DNA of 64,000 nt from Acidovorax sp. Leaf78 (GTDB lineage Bacteria; Pseudomonadota; Gammaproteobacteria; Burkholderiales; Burkholderiaceae_C). The position numbers and the translations under genes are program-made. How positions within the stretch are numbered: the first letter of the stretch is position 1; the number at the start of each line of letters is the position of its first letter. The notes beneath the pieces were generated by a model that was not told the DNA's origin, ran no database searches, and saw only the letters and a program-made list of their open reading frames with translations. The DNA lies in assembly GCF_001422735.1 (NCBI RefSeq), contig NZ_LMLZ01000001.1, positions 493,233-557,232 on the forward strand. Direction: 5' to 3'. Of this stretch, positions 50,872-59,763 are shown piece by piece.

Positions 50872-51933
50872 GATGGTCTTGTTCCAGCGCGTGTTCCAGG
50901 CGGGGCGGTTCGCGTTCACGCTGTCCCAGTCCAGCGTCACGGCGTTCTTCATCCATTGGCTGATCTGCGCGACCTGTGCCGCGCCCTCGCCCACGGCCGG
51001 TGCCTTGGGGTTGGTGGGGATCTGCGCGCCGAACTGCAGCACGTTGGCCTGCGCCAGCGGGCTCAGCAGAAACTCGGCCAGCTTTTGCGCCAGCTCGGGC
51101 TCGCTGTTCTTGGCGATCACGCACTGGCCGGTCATGAGCACCACCGAGCCTTCCTTGGGCTGCGCGTACTCCACCGGGATGCCCTTGGCCTTGAGCGCTG
51201 CCACCGCGGTGGGCGTGAGCGGGAACATCGCGGCTTCACCTGTTTGCACCATCTCGGAGATCTTGGCGGAGCTCGGGATGTACTCGAGCACGTTGGGGCC
51301 GATGGTCTTAGCCCAGTTGTTGAAGCCCGGCTCCACGTTCTTGTCATTGCCGCCCTGGATGCGGTTGAACATCAAAAAACCGTGCAGCCCGAACGACGAC
51401 GACGGCATGGACTGGAACACCACCTTGCCCTTGTACTTGGGGTCCGCAAAGTCCATCCACGAGGTCGGCGCAGCCCAGCCCTTCTCGGTGAACATCTTGG
51501 TGTTGTAGGCGATGCCGGTCATGCCCAGGCTCACGCCGCTGGCCAGGTCGTCCTTGAAGCGGGCGGCCGGGTAGATGTCGTTCAGGTGCGGGTTGGGGCG
51601 CTGCTTCTCGCACAGGCCCATTCCCATCGCGCGCACCATGATGCCGTCATCGAGGAACATCACGTGCATCTGCGGCCGGTCCTTGTTGGCCTGCGCCTTG
51701 GCCAGGATGTCCGACGACGTGCCGGGCACCACCACGACCTTCACCCCATGCAGCTTCTCGAACGCCGGGAACACGTACTGGGTGTACGCCTTCTCCATCG
51801 TTCCGCCGTTCATGCCGATGTACAGCGTCTTGGTTTGTGCGGTGGCGGTACCGGCGGCCGCCAGGGCGATGGCAGCCGCCGCAGCCAGCAGGCCACGGCG
51901 CGGGGAGACGTTCGTGCGGAAAGCGAAGTTCAT
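50863..51933 (-). CDS. ABC transporter substrate-binding protein (PotD/Fbp-like, family 1)
   Basis: A 356-residue exported binding protein; the signal peptide is SPRRGLLAAAAAIALAAAG...TAQ, with an RR pair. Features include KTLYIGMNGGTMEKAYTQYVFPAFEKLHGVKVVVVPGTSSDILAKAQANK and GIAYNTKMFTEKGW, typical of the spermidine/putrescine or opine binding proteins. It is the last gene of a seven-gene operon (ATPase, two permeases, three oxidase subunits, this protein), 43 bases after the DAO-type gene. The tandem repeat array starts at its stop codon. A small cationic or N-substituted amino compound is the likely ligand, judging from the co-encoded oxidase. Confidence 0.9.
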   Translation of the reverse strand: MNFAFRTNVSPRRGLLAAAAAIALAAAGTATAQTKTLYIGMNGGTMEKAYTQYVFPAFEKLHGVKVVVVPGTSSDILAKAQANKDRPQMHVMFLDDGIMVRAMGMGLCEKQRPNPHLNDIYPAARFKDDLASGVSLGMTGIAYNTKMFTEKGWAAPTSWMDFADPKYKGKVVFQSMPSSSFGLHGFLMFNRIQGGNDKNVEPGFNNWAKTIGPNVLEYIPSSAKISEMVQTGEAAMFPLTPTAVAALKAKGIPVEYAQPKEGSVVLMTGQCVIAKNSEPELAQKLAEFLLSPLAQANVLQFGAQIPTNPKAPAVGEGAAQVAQISQWMKNAVTLDWDSVNANRPAWNTRWNKTIER

Positions 51934-51976
51934 GGTGATTGCCTTTCGGTGGGTCAGGGGGTGAAGGATCGGCGGC

Positions 51977-53155
51977 TCAATGGGCCGGCACTGTGGTTAT
52001 CGGGGTGGCGTTATCGACAGGCGTCGGTGGTTCGTCGAATCGCGCCAGAGAAAACGCGTCGATCGGTGTGCTGGTGTGCCCGTCGCGCGCCAGTTCGGCC
52101 AGCACTTCGCCCACGGCAGGGCCGATCTGAAAACCCGCGCCCGCAAAGCCGAAGCCGTGGATCAGGCCGGGCTTGGTGCGGCTCTTGCACAGCACGGGCT
52201 GGCGGTCGGGCAGGTAGCCTTCGGTACCGCTCCAGGTGCGGATGAAGTGCGCGTGCTTCAGGGCAGGCAGCAACTCGACCGCCTGCACGGTGAGCGACGC
52301 GATGGCGCTGCGCTCCGAGCGTGCGCGGTCGCCGTCGAGCCAGAAGCCCGACCCGCCGCCCAGCACCAGGTTGCCCCGCGCCACCTGGCGGCAGTAGATG
52401 CCACCGCCTTCCACGCCCAGGCTCCACTGCATGAAATAGGGAAGGGGCTCGGTGACCATCATCGCGGGGTGGCCGGAGCGCAGCGGCACCGGCTCGCCGA
52501 ACTGCTCGGCCATGGCGCCGGCCCAGGCGCCCGCGCAGTTGAGCACCACCGGCGCCTGCACCTGCAAAGCCTGGCCAGAATGCAGCGTGAACAACTGCCG
52601 GCCATCGTGTTCGATGTGTGTGAGGGGCGATCGCTCGAAGATCTGCGCACCGGCACGCTGTGCAGCCAGCGCGAACGCGGGCGACACCAGGCGCGGGTTG
52701 GCCTGCCCGTCGTCCACGCACAGCGACCCTCCCACCGCCTTGCCGCCCAGCCACGGGCACTGTGCCCGCAGGCGCTCGCCGCTGATCAACTGGATGCCCA
52801 GGTCGAAGTCCCGGCTCAAGTCGGCGTAGTGCTCCAGCGAGGCCATGTCGACGTCGCTGCGCGCGATCTTGAAATGTCCGGTGCGCGCATATTCGCCATC
52901 GGTGCCGATGAGCTCGGGCAGGCGTGCCCAGATCTCGTGGGCGCGCTGGGCCAGTGGCAACTGGCTCAACGGGCGCCCTTGGCGGCGCACCCCGCCGTAG
53001 TTCACGCCGCTCGAGCGCGAGCCGCACAGGTCGCGCTCGAGCAGCACCACGTCTAAGCCCTGGCGGCGCAGGGCCAGCGCGGCTGACGCGCCCACGATGC
53101 CGCCGCCCACGATGGCGACGTCGGTTTTAATGGTGCGAGGCGTGCTGCTGCTCAT
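51977..53155 (-). CDS. FAD-dependent oxidoreductase (DAO family; oxidase alpha/beta-type subunit)
   Basis: A 392-residue DAO-superfamily flavoprotein. GGGIVGASAALALRRQGLDVVLLERD is the FAD-binding start, SGVNYGGVRRQGR is the flavin-contact loop, and FGFAGAGFQIGPAVGEVLAEL is the C-terminal FAD motif. It is related to glycine/sarcosine oxidase and to the HcnC/opine-oxidase catalytic subunits. The ATG at 53155 overlaps the upstream NAD(P)/FAD subunit by four bases. With the two preceding genes it should form a heterotrimeric dehydrogenase that oxidises a secondary amine (opine, hydroxyproline or an N-methyl amino acid). Confidence 0.92.
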   Translation of the reverse strand: MSSSTPRTIKTDVAIVGGGIVGASAALALRRQGLDVVLLERDLCGSRSSGVNYGGVRRQGRPLSQLPLAQRAHEIWARLPELIGTDGEYARTGHFKIARSDVDMASLEHYADLSRDFDLGIQLISGERLRAQCPWLGGKAVGGSLCVDDGQANPRLVSPAFALAAQRAGAQIFERSPLTHIEHDGRQLFTLHSGQALQVQAPVVLNCAGAWAGAMAEQFGEPVPLRSGHPAMMVTEPLPYFMQWSLGVEGGGIYCRQVARGNLVLGGGSGFWLDGDRARSERSAIASLTVQAVELLPALKHAHFIRTWSGTEGYLPDRQPVLCKSRTKPGLIHGFGFAGAGFQIGPAVGEVLAELARDGHTSTPIDAFSLARFDEPPTPVDNATPITTVPAH

Positions 53156-54558
53156 GCGCTGGCTCCCGCGTCGGTGGCCTGCCGTGCCTGCAGGTGGATC
53201 GGTATCGGCTTGATCGGCGCCTGGCCGCGCAGCCGACCCACCCGCTCCACGGGTTGGCCGGTGGCCTGGGCCAGGATCTCGGCGGCTGCCACGCCGCAAC
53301 TGCGGCCCTGGCAGCGGCCCATGCCCACGCGGGTGAGCGCCTTCAGGCGGTTCATCTCATCGGCGCCGGTCTCGCGCACGCAGGCGCGCAGCTCGCCGGC
53401 CGTGATGTTCTCGCAGCGGCACACCACCAGCGCGTCGGGCGCGTGCGCGGCCCAGTCGGTGGGGAAGGGAAACGCGCGCTCCAGCCCGTGGCGAAACCGC
53501 ACCAGGCGATGGAGCTGTCCCTGCAGCGCCTGCATGCGCGCCGCATCCACGGCCGTCCCGTGGTCCTGCAGCAGTGCCAGCGCGGCCAGCTCGCCGGCCC
53601 ACTCGGCCGCGTCGGCACCCAGGATGCCCGCGCCGTCGCCCGCCAGGTAAACGCCCTGCACGCTGCTGCGGCCTGCGGCATCGCGCTCGGGCAGGTGGGC
53701 GCGGTGCATCGGTGCCCAGGCAAAGCGGCAGCCCAGCAGGTCGGCCAGCTGTGTTTCGGAGCGCAGTGCGTAGCCAAAGCCCACGGCGTCGCAGTCCAGC
53801 GTGTGTTCGCGCCCGGCGCCATCGGCCCACACCACGCCCGCCACGCGGCCGTCGCCCAGCACGCGCACCGGGCGGATGCCGCTGTGGATGGGAACGCCGT
53901 GCGCGCGCAGCCAGCCCACGTAGTACACGCCTTTGGCAAACACCGCCGGCTGCGTGAGCATGGCGGGCACGGCGGCCAACTGGTCGGCCAAGCGCGCGGT
54001 GTCGAGCACCGCAGCCACCATGGCGCCAGCCTTGGCGTACTGGTAGGCCACCAGGTACAGCAGCGGGCCCGTGCCCATCAGCACCACCCGGCTGCCGATG
54101 GCACAGCCCTGGAACTTGAGCGCCACCTGCGCGCCGCCCAGCGTGTAGACCCCCGGCAGCGTCCAGCCCGGCAGGGGCAGCACGCGGTCGGTGGCGCCGC
54201 TGGCCACGATGAGCTGGCCGTAGGGCACGGTGCGCGTGGTCTGCGTGGGGCCGTGCAACACGTCCAGCAGGCCGCCCTGCGCGTTCCACACCAGGCTGTC
54301 GGGCTGGTAGTCGATCTGTGCGTGCAGGCCGTCCAGCGTGCCGTGCAGTGCGGTGGCACGCGCGGCCTCGGTGCCGTACAGCGTGGCGGGGGTGCGCTGG
54401 AAGTGCGCAGGCGGGCGGCGGTAGATCTGCCCGCCGCCGCGCGCGGCTTCGTCGATCAGCACCGGCCGCACGCCGTGGGCCGCCAGCGTCTGCGCGGCGC
54501 GGATGCCGGCCGGGCCTGCGCCCACGATCACGGGTTGCAAGGCAGGCGCCGTCGTCAT
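53152..54558 (-). CDS. FAD/NAD-binding oxidoreductase subunit with C-terminal BFD-like [2Fe-2S] domain (HcnB/OoxA type)
   Basis: A 468-residue flavoprotein. The N-terminus is PVIVGAGPAGIRAAQTLAAHG, then the redox-enzyme GGGQIYRRP, a second dinucleotide motif at VVLMGTGPLLYLVAYQYAKAGA, and VYLAGDGAGILGADAAEWAG. The C-terminal segment has a four-Cys cluster (CRCEN near residue 384 and CQGRSC near 425) typical of BFD-like Fe-S domains. Such subunits form the middle part of hydrogen cyanide synthase and of opine or D-hydroxyproline dehydrogenases. The ATG overlaps the small Fe-S gene upstream by four bases. Confidence 0.91.
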   Translation of the reverse strand: MTTAPALQPVIVGAGPAGIRAAQTLAAHGVRPVLIDEAARGGGQIYRRPPAHFQRTPATLYGTEAARATALHGTLDGLHAQIDYQPDSLVWNAQGGLLDVLHGPTQTTRTVPYGQLIVASGATDRVLPLPGWTLPGVYTLGGAQVALKFQGCAIGSRVVLMGTGPLLYLVAYQYAKAGAMVAAVLDTARLADQLAAVPAMLTQPAVFAKGVYYVGWLRAHGVPIHSGIRPVRVLGDGRVAGVVWADGAGREHTLDCDAVGFGYALRSETQLADLLGCRFAWAPMHRAHLPERDAAGRSSVQGVYLAGDGAGILGADAAEWAGELAALALLQDHGTAVDAARMQALQGQLHRLVRFRHGLERAFPFPTDWAAHAPDALVVCRCENITAGELRACVRETGADEMNRLKALTRVGMGRCQGRSCGVAAAEILAQATGQPVERVGRLRGQAPIKPIPIHLQARQATDAGASA

Positions 54559-54896
54559 GGCTGGCCCCCGCTAGCAAAGGTGGCCGCGTCGGCGGCTTCG
54601 GTGCGCAGCGCCATGCCGGGTGTGATGAAGGTGCTGCAGGCGCGCAGGCGCTCTCCGCTGTCGGTCGTCACCCAGCAGTCCTGGCAGGCACCCATCAGGC
54701 AAAAGCCCGCGCGCGGCTCGTGGCTGAACTCGTTGCGGCGCAGCTGTGCGCGCTGGGTGAGGATGGCCGTCAGCACGGTGTCGCCTTCCAGTGCCGTGGT
54801 GGGGCGCCCGTCCAGCGTGAAGGGAACGGCGCGGCGCGTGGTCTCTGCCACGCGGTGCAGCAAGGCGGTATTCACAGTCATCGCAGTCGCGCTCAT
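54555..54896 (-). CDS. Small [2Fe-2S] ferredoxin-like oxidase subunit (HcnA/OoxA-associated type)
   Basis: A 113-residue protein with a plant-type [2Fe-2S] ligand set: Cys66, Cys71, Cys74 and Cys87 in GFCLMGACQDCWVTTDSGERLRACST. It passes electrons between the two flavoprotein subunits encoded directly downstream. A beta-grasp fold is indicated by VPFTLDGRPTTALEGDTVLTAIL. Its ATG abuts the stop of the permease gene with no gap, and its own stop overlaps the next start by four bases, so all are translationally coupled. Confidence 0.92.
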   Translation of the reverse strand: MSATAMTVNTALLHRVAETTRRAVPFTLDGRPTTALEGDTVLTAILTQRAQLRRNEFSHEPRAGFCLMGACQDCWVTTDSGERLRACSTFITPGMALRTEAADAATFASGGQP

Positions 54897-55700
54897 CTAC
54901 TTCCGTCCTACCAGCACGCGGTCCAGGCCATACACGCGGTCCAGCAGCACCATGGCAAAGGCGGTCACCGCCACCATCAGCGCCGACACGGCCGCCATCA
55001 GCGGGTCGATGGACTCGGTGGCATACATGTACATGCGCACCGGCAGCGTCACCGTGCTGGGCGAGGTGACGAAGATCGACATGGTCACTTCGTCAAAGCT
55101 GTTGATAAAGGCCAGCATCCACCCGCCCGTCACGCCCGGCAGAATCATCGGCAGCGTGATGCGCGTGAACACCTTGGCCTGGCTGGCGCCCAGCGACAGG
55201 GCTGCGTGCTCTGCGCTGCGGTCAAACCCCACCAGCGCCGCCACCACCAGACGCAGCGTGTACGGCGTGACGATGAGCGCGTGCGCCACCACCAGCCAGC
55301 CAAAGCTGCCCGTGCCGCCGATCAGCGCGAACAGGCGCAGCAGGGCCACACCCAGCACCAGGTGCGGGATGATCAGCGGCGACAAAAACAGCCCATTGAG
55401 AAAGCCGCGCCCGGGGAAGTCGTAGCGCGTGATGGCAATGCCCGCGGGCACTGCCAGCACTGTCGCCAGCGTGGCAGACGCCAGCGCCAGCCACAGGCTG
55501 TTCCAGAACGACTGCATGAAGTCCGGGTGGTCGAACACCGCCTTGAACCAGCGCAGCGAGAACTCGGTGGTGGGCAGCGTCAACGTGTTGTGCGGCGTGA
55601 AGGCGACGATGCACACCACCAGCAGCGGGGCCAGCATGAAGGCGATGACGAGCGCGTTGAACGCGAGGGCGATGGGGCCGTTTTTTTGCATCGCGTTCAC
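54897..55700 (-). CDS. ABC transporter permease (PotC-like)
   Basis: A 267-residue inner-membrane permease with six predicted TM segments. The EAA loop motif is visible at EHAALSLGASQAKVFTRITLPMILPG. The start is taken as GTG at 55700 because it makes a four-base GTGA overlap with the upstream permease, the pattern seen at every junction in this operon; an in-frame ATG lies three codons later. Partner of the permease at 55697-56593. Confidence 0.92.
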   Translation of the reverse strand: MNAMQKNGPIALAFNALVIAFMLAPLLVVCIVAFTPHNTLTLPTTEFSLRWFKAVFDHPDFMQSFWNSLWLALASATLATVLAVPAGIAITRYDFPGRGFLNGLFLSPLIIPHLVLGVALLRLFALIGGTGSFGWLVVAHALIVTPYTLRLVVAALVGFDRSAEHAALSLGASQAKVFTRITLPMILPGVTGGWMLAFINSFDEVTMSIFVTSPSTVTLPVRMYMYATESIDPLMAAVSALMVAVTAFAMVLLDRVYGLDRVLVGRK

Positions 55701-56593
55701 CCGAGAGATTTTTTGTACCGACCTTCAACCAGACGGTTGTAGCTCAGCATCACCACCAGGTTGGCCACCAGCAAGGTCAGCGCAATGGCGGCGCCCAGCG
55801 GCCAGTTCAGCTCGTGCAGGTACTCGTCGTACACCACCGTGGCCACCATCTTCAGCCGCCGCCCGCCCAGCAGGCCGGGAATGGCGAACGAGCTGGCTGC
55901 CAGGCCGAACACGATCAGGCTGCCCGACAAGATGCCCGGCAGCACCTGCGGCAGCACGATGCGCCGCAAGGTGGTGAAGGGCGAGGCCTGCAGCGACAGC
56001 GCAGCGTTCTCCACGCCCGGGTCCAGCTTCTGCAGCGATGTCCACACGGGGATCACCATGAACGGCAGCATCACGTGCACCAGCGCCACCACCACGGCGA
56101 TCTCGGTGTAGAGCATCTTCACCGGGCCGATGCCGACCAGGCCGAAGGCCGCGTTCACCAGCCCCTCGGGACCGAGCAGCATGCTCCAGCCAAAGGCCCG
56201 CACCACCACCGACACCAGCAAGGGCGCCAGCACCACCAGCAGCAGGATGGAGCGCCACGGGTTGCGCATGCGGCTGAGCACGTACGCCTCGGGTGCGCCA
56301 ATCGCTACGCAGATCAGCGTGACCAGCCCGGCGATCCAGAACGTGCGCCAGAAGATCGCGTGGTAGTACGAATCGGCAAACACATGGCGGTAGTGCTCCA
56401 GCGTGAACTCGCCCGCCTTCACCCCCGTGGCCGGGTCGAACGCGTTGAACGACAGCACCGTCGTGAGCGCCAGCGGCACCAGCAGCAGCACGGTGAACAG
56501 CAGCAGCGCAGGGCCGGACAGCCACCAGGGCATGGCCTTCTTGCCCAGCAGCGGGTGGGGCGCTGCGGACAGGGTCGATGGGGCGGCTGTCAT
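55697..56593 (-). CDS. ABC transporter permease (PotB-like)
   Basis: A 298-residue inner-membrane permease with six TM segments and the EAA loop VENAALSLQASPFTTLRRIVLPQVLPG. It pairs with the PotC-like permease downstream and the PotA-like ATPase upstream; both junctions are four-base overlaps. Similar Pot-type systems carry polyamines, iron or opines. The coupling to a secondary-amine oxidase here favours an opine or a modified amino acid. Confidence 0.92.
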   Translation of the reverse strand: MTAAPSTLSAAPHPLLGKKAMPWWLSGPALLLFTVLLLVPLALTTVLSFNAFDPATGVKAGEFTLEHYRHVFADSYYHAIFWRTFWIAGLVTLICVAIGAPEAYVLSRMRNPWRSILLLVVLAPLLVSVVVRAFGWSMLLGPEGLVNAAFGLVGIGPVKMLYTEIAVVVALVHVMLPFMVIPVWTSLQKLDPGVENAALSLQASPFTTLRRIVLPQVLPGILSGSLIVFGLAASSFAIPGLLGGRRLKMVATVVYDEYLHELNWPLGAAIALTLLVANLVVMLSYNRLVEGRYKKSLG

Positions 56594-57684
56594 GGCGTGG
56601 CCTCGGCCTCGGCGCCAGCCACCGCGGATTCATCGGCGGGCAGCAGGCGCATGCAGTGGTCGGGCCAGTCCAGGCCGGTGCGGTCGCCTTCGTCCAGCGC
56701 GTTGCGGCCGTCGTTGGGCACCAGCACCATCACGTCGCCCAGGGGCGTGCCCACGCGGTACAGCCACTGGCTGCCCAGAAAGAAGCGTTCGCGCACTTCG
56801 CCGTCGATGCGGCCCTGCACTGCGGGCACCAACTGCAGCTTTTCAGGCCGCACGCTCAGCAGCACGGCCGCGCCGGGGCGAAACTGCGCGCCGTCCACCC
56901 GCACCTCGATGGGCCCGGCGCCCACATGGGTGTGGGTGCTGTTGGCCGATGTGACCTTGCCAGGCACCAGGTTGGCCTTGCCCACGAAGGTGGAGATGAA
57001 GCGGGTGCGCGGGTGCTCGTACACGCGGTGTGGGTGGTCGATCTGCGTGGCGCGGCCGGCCTCCATCACCACCACGCGGTCGCTGATGGACATGGCTTCG
57101 CTCTGGTCGTGCGTGACCATCACCGTGGTGGTGCCCACCTTGCGCTGGATCTGGCGCAGCTCGAACTGCATCTCCTCGCGCAGCTTGGCGTCGAGGTTGG
57201 ACAGCGGCTCGTCGAGCAGCAGCACGGGCGGCTCGATGACCAGTGCGCGCGCCAGGGCCACGCGCTGGCGCTGGCCGCCCGACAGTTCGCGGGGGTAGCG
57301 CGTGGCGTGCGGCTCCAGGTGCACGAGGCCCAGGGCCTGGGCCACCCGGTCCTTGCGCTCGGCCTTGGGCACCTTGCGCATCTCCAGGCCAAAGCTCACG
57401 TTGTCGGCCACCGTCATGTGCGGAAAAAGCGCATAGCTCTGGAACACGATGCCCAGCCCGCGCGTGTTGGCCTTGGCGTGGGTGATGTCGCGCCCGTCCA
57501 GCTCGATGCGCCCGCTGCTCACCGCCTCGAAGCCCGCGACCATCTGCAAGGTGGTGGTCTTGCCGCAGCCCGAGGGGCCGAGCAGGGAGACGAATTCGCC
57601 TTTTTCCACCGTGAGGTTCATGGACTGCACCGCGCAGGTGCTGCCGTAGAACTTGGTCACGTCGGTAAGTTGGAGGAAGGACAT
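56590..57684 (-). CDS. ABC transporter ATPase (PotA-like)
   Basis: A 364-residue cytoplasmic ATPase, first gene of the operon. Walker A is GPSGCGKTT, the signature is LSGGQRQRVALARAL, Walker B is PVLLLDEPLSNLD, and the switch His lies in VTHDQSEA. The C-terminal 110 residues form a TOBE_2 regulatory domain (LLSVRPEKLQLVP...). The ATG at 57684 has AGAAAGG seven bases upstream; a longer frame adds 43 Arg-rich residues that are unlikely to be real. It is divergent from an IclR gene 294 bases away, with inverted repeats in between. Confidence 0.95.
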   Translation of the reverse strand: MSFLQLTDVTKFYGSTCAVQSMNLTVEKGEFVSLLGPSGCGKTTTLQMVAGFEAVSSGRIELDGRDITHAKANTRGLGIVFQSYALFPHMTVADNVSFGLEMRKVPKAERKDRVAQALGLVHLEPHATRYPRELSGGQRQRVALARALVIEPPVLLLDEPLSNLDAKLREEMQFELRQIQRKVGTTTVMVTHDQSEAMSISDRVVVMEAGRATQIDHPHRVYEHPRTRFISTFVGKANLVPGKVTSANSTHTHVGAGPIEVRVDGAQFRPGAAVLLSVRPEKLQLVPAVQGRIDGEVRERFFLGSQWLYRVGTPLGDVMVLVPNDGRNALDEGDRTGLDWPDHCMRLLPADESAVAGAEAEATP

Positions 57685-57888
57685 GGGGGCCTTTCTTCGG
57701 GTTCCGGTTTCTTGCCAGGCGCGTGCTCTGACGGCGCGGCGCATGGATGTCTTTGTGCCGGGCGGCCTTTGCCAAACAAGGTGCCTTGGCACCGCTGCAC
57801 CGCGGCGGTGCATGGGATCGTTCAGGATGGGGGTGCCCGGCGTTTTCAGTTCACTCTATTGCAACAACTGAACCAGATCGCACCGGGT

Positions 57889-57905
57889 ATTCCACTAATC
57901 AGAAT
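57889..57905. promoter_or_regulatory. Putative IclR operator (distal copy)
   Basis: ATTCC-N7-AGAAT, an imperfect inverted repeat with four of five half-site bases matching. It is centred 30 bases (about three helical turns) from the better site at 57919-57935, in the AT-rich part of the divergent promoter region. Confidence 0.4.
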
Positions 57906-57918
57906 TTTTATTCAAATT

Positions 57919-57935
57919 ATTCCGATCATTGGAAT
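57919..57935. promoter_or_regulatory. Putative IclR operator (proximal copy)
   Basis: ATTCC-N7-GGAAT, a perfect inverted repeat 43 bases upstream of the IclR ATG. Further GGAAC and ATTCC half-sites follow downstream (57949-57970). Likely the binding site for the divergent IclR protein. Confidence 0.55.
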
Positions 57936-57978
57936 GTGATGGGTAAAATGGAACCCATCTATTCCGCAGGAACCACGC

Positions 57979-58851
57979 ATGGAAGCAGCAACCGCAGGCA
58001 CGGGCGGTGTCCCCCGGGTCTTTGCCCTCATCCGCGCCCTGGTGGCCGTGCAGGCCGAGGGCGGCCGGGTCACCCAATTGGCGCGTGCTATCGGTCTCAC
58101 GCAGGGCACGACGCACCGTTTGCTGCAATCGCTGGTGGCCGAAGGCATGGTCGAGCAGGACGAGCGCAGCAAGCTCTACCGGCTGAGCATGGACTTCTTC
58201 GCCCTGGCTGCGCGCGCCGGCAACCCGGGCGACCTGCGCAGCCTGTGCCGCCCGGCATTGCTGCGGCTGTGCGGCAGCCTGGGCGACAGCATCTTTTTGC
58301 TGGCGCGCAGCGGCTTCGACGCCATCTGCCTGGACCGCAGCGAGGGGCCCTTCCCGATCCGATCGTTCACCGGCGACATCGGTGGCCGCGTGGCGCTGGG
58401 GGTGGGGCAGGGCGCGCTGGCCATCCTGGCGTTCCTGCCCGAGGCCGAGCGCGAAGAGGTCATCCGCTTCAACCTGTCCCGCGTGCGCGAGTACGGCGTG
58501 TACGACGAGGTGTATTTGCGTACCGAGATCGAGCGCGTGCGCCAGCAGGGCTACGCAGGTCGCAACACCGGCCTGCTCGAAGGCATGGCCGGTGTGGCCG
58601 TGCCCATCTGCGACCGCGAAGGCCGCGCCGTGGCGGCGCTGAGCGTGGGCACCATCGCCGACCGCCTGAACGCCGACCGCATGCCCACCGTGGTGGAACT
58701 GCTCAAGCGCGAGGCGGCCGCGATCGGGCCGAAGATCAATCCGTTCGATGCGACGCTGAGAAGGCCTGCGCAGAGCCTGGCGGGCTCGCCGCCCGAGCAG
58801 CGGTTTATGCCTGGCGCAGACCCGGCCTTGCTGCCGGGGCGTCCCGACTGA
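57979..58851 (+). CDS. IclR-family transcriptional regulator
   Basis: A 290-residue regulator with an N-terminal winged HTH (VFALIRALVAVQAEGGRVTQLARAIGLTQGTTHRLLQSLVAEG) and an IclR effector domain (SLGDSIFLLARSGFDAICLDR, GMAGVAVPICDREGRAVAALSVGTI). A C-terminal tail of about 30 residues beyond the usual end is Pro/Gly-rich. It is divergent from the ABC transporter/oxidase operon and presumably controls it in response to the substrate. The ATG at 57979 begins ten residues before the HTH. A GNAT gene follows 71 bases downstream on the same strand. Confidence 0.93.
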   Translation: MEAATAGTGGVPRVFALIRALVAVQAEGGRVTQLARAIGLTQGTTHRLLQSLVAEGMVEQDERSKLYRLSMDFFALAARAGNPGDLRSLCRPALLRLCGSLGDSIFLLARSGFDAICLDRSEGPFPIRSFTGDIGGRVALGVGQGALAILAFLPEAEREEVIRFNLSRVREYGVYDEVYLRTEIERVRQQGYAGRNTGLLEGMAGVAVPICDREGRAVAALSVGTIADRLNADRMPTVVELLKREAAAIGPKINPFDATLRRPAQSLAGSPPEQRFMPGADPALLPGRPD

Positions 58852-58922
58852 CGAGCAACCGCGCGCATCCTGGCCTGCCGCTGTGCGATGCGCGCCCTGG
58901 CCTGCCACACACCACAACGCAG

Positions 58923-59558
58923 ATGCACACACACCCTACATCCTCATCGCTGCCACCGCTGCCCGAGCCATCGCCGGTGTGCGACGCCCTGGCCACCGCG
59001 CTGATGGACGACCCGTTCTACCAGGCCGTCACCGTCGACAGCGCACACGACCCCGCACTGCGCCACCGCGTGCTGGCGCAATACTTTGCGCTGGCCATGG
59101 ACGAGGCCAATGCGGTGGGCGAGGTGATGGTGTCGGGTGATGACGGCGCAGCGCTGTGGGCCACCAGCCGGGCCACCGCCAGCGAGAAGGCGGTGCACAG
59201 TGCGCGGCGCACCGAGGGCCTGGCCCGGTGCCTCGGCCCCATGGGTTTTGACAACTACCAGCGCATCGGTGCCGCGATGGAGGCGCAGGTGCCTGACCCG
59301 CTGCACGCTGCGTGGTACCTGTCGATCCTGGGGGTGCGCCCCGCAGCGCGGGGCCGCGGCGTGGCGCAGCGCTTGGTTGCGCAAACCTTGGCCCGCGCAG
59401 ATGGGGCAGGCGCCACCTGTTATCTGGAGACCTTCAACGCGCTCAGCCTGGCGTTCTATCGACGCCTGGGCTTCGTGCGCGAGGTGCCCTGTGTGGAGCC
59501 TGTCTCGGGCCGTGCCTACTGGCTCATGGTGCGCGAGGCCAGGCCGCCGCGCGACTGA
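58923..59558 (+). CDS. GNAT-family N-acetyltransferase
   Basis: A 211-residue acetyltransferase. The acetyl-CoA motif is YLSILGVRPAARGRGVAQRLVAQTLARA, and the C-terminal part contains ATCYLETFNALSLAFYRRLGFVREV, both diagnostic for GNAT. It transfers acetyl from acetyl-CoA to an amine; the substrate is unknown. It lies 71 bases after the IclR gene on the same strand and may act on an amine from the ABC/oxidase pathway. No clear ribosome site precedes the ATG at 58923, and the preceding sequence is not a good extension. Confidence 0.85.
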   Translation: MHTHPTSSSLPPLPEPSPVCDALATALMDDPFYQAVTVDSAHDPALRHRVLAQYFALAMDEANAVGEVMVSGDDGAALWATSRATASEKAVHSARRTEGLARCLGPMGFDNYQRIGAAMEAQVPDPLHAAWYLSILGVRPAARGRGVAQRLVAQTLARADGAGATCYLETFNALSLAFYRRLGFVREVPCVEPVSGRAYWLMVREARPPRD

Positions 59559-59763
59559 TGGCACCGGGGGTGGGCGCCGTGAGACGCCGCAGCGTGGTGC
59601 CACGTCTTCCCACCCTCTGCGCACCTGCCCCCTGCAATAGCCTGTACCGGCCTGTACCGGCCTGAATCGACGCTGGCAATGGGGTGATCCGCCCGTTCAT
59701 TCCGTGATTGATGCCGCGGTTTGTCCATAGTATGGTGGGCCTACAAGAGAAAAAGTCATGCAG

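Noticed and set aside
53152-54896. Hydrogen cyanide synthase hcnABC
   Set aside because: The subunit plan is the same, but the genes are embedded in an ABC uptake operon under IclR control, which fits a catabolic amine dehydrogenase rather than a glycine-to-HCN enzyme. Not excluded by sequence alone.
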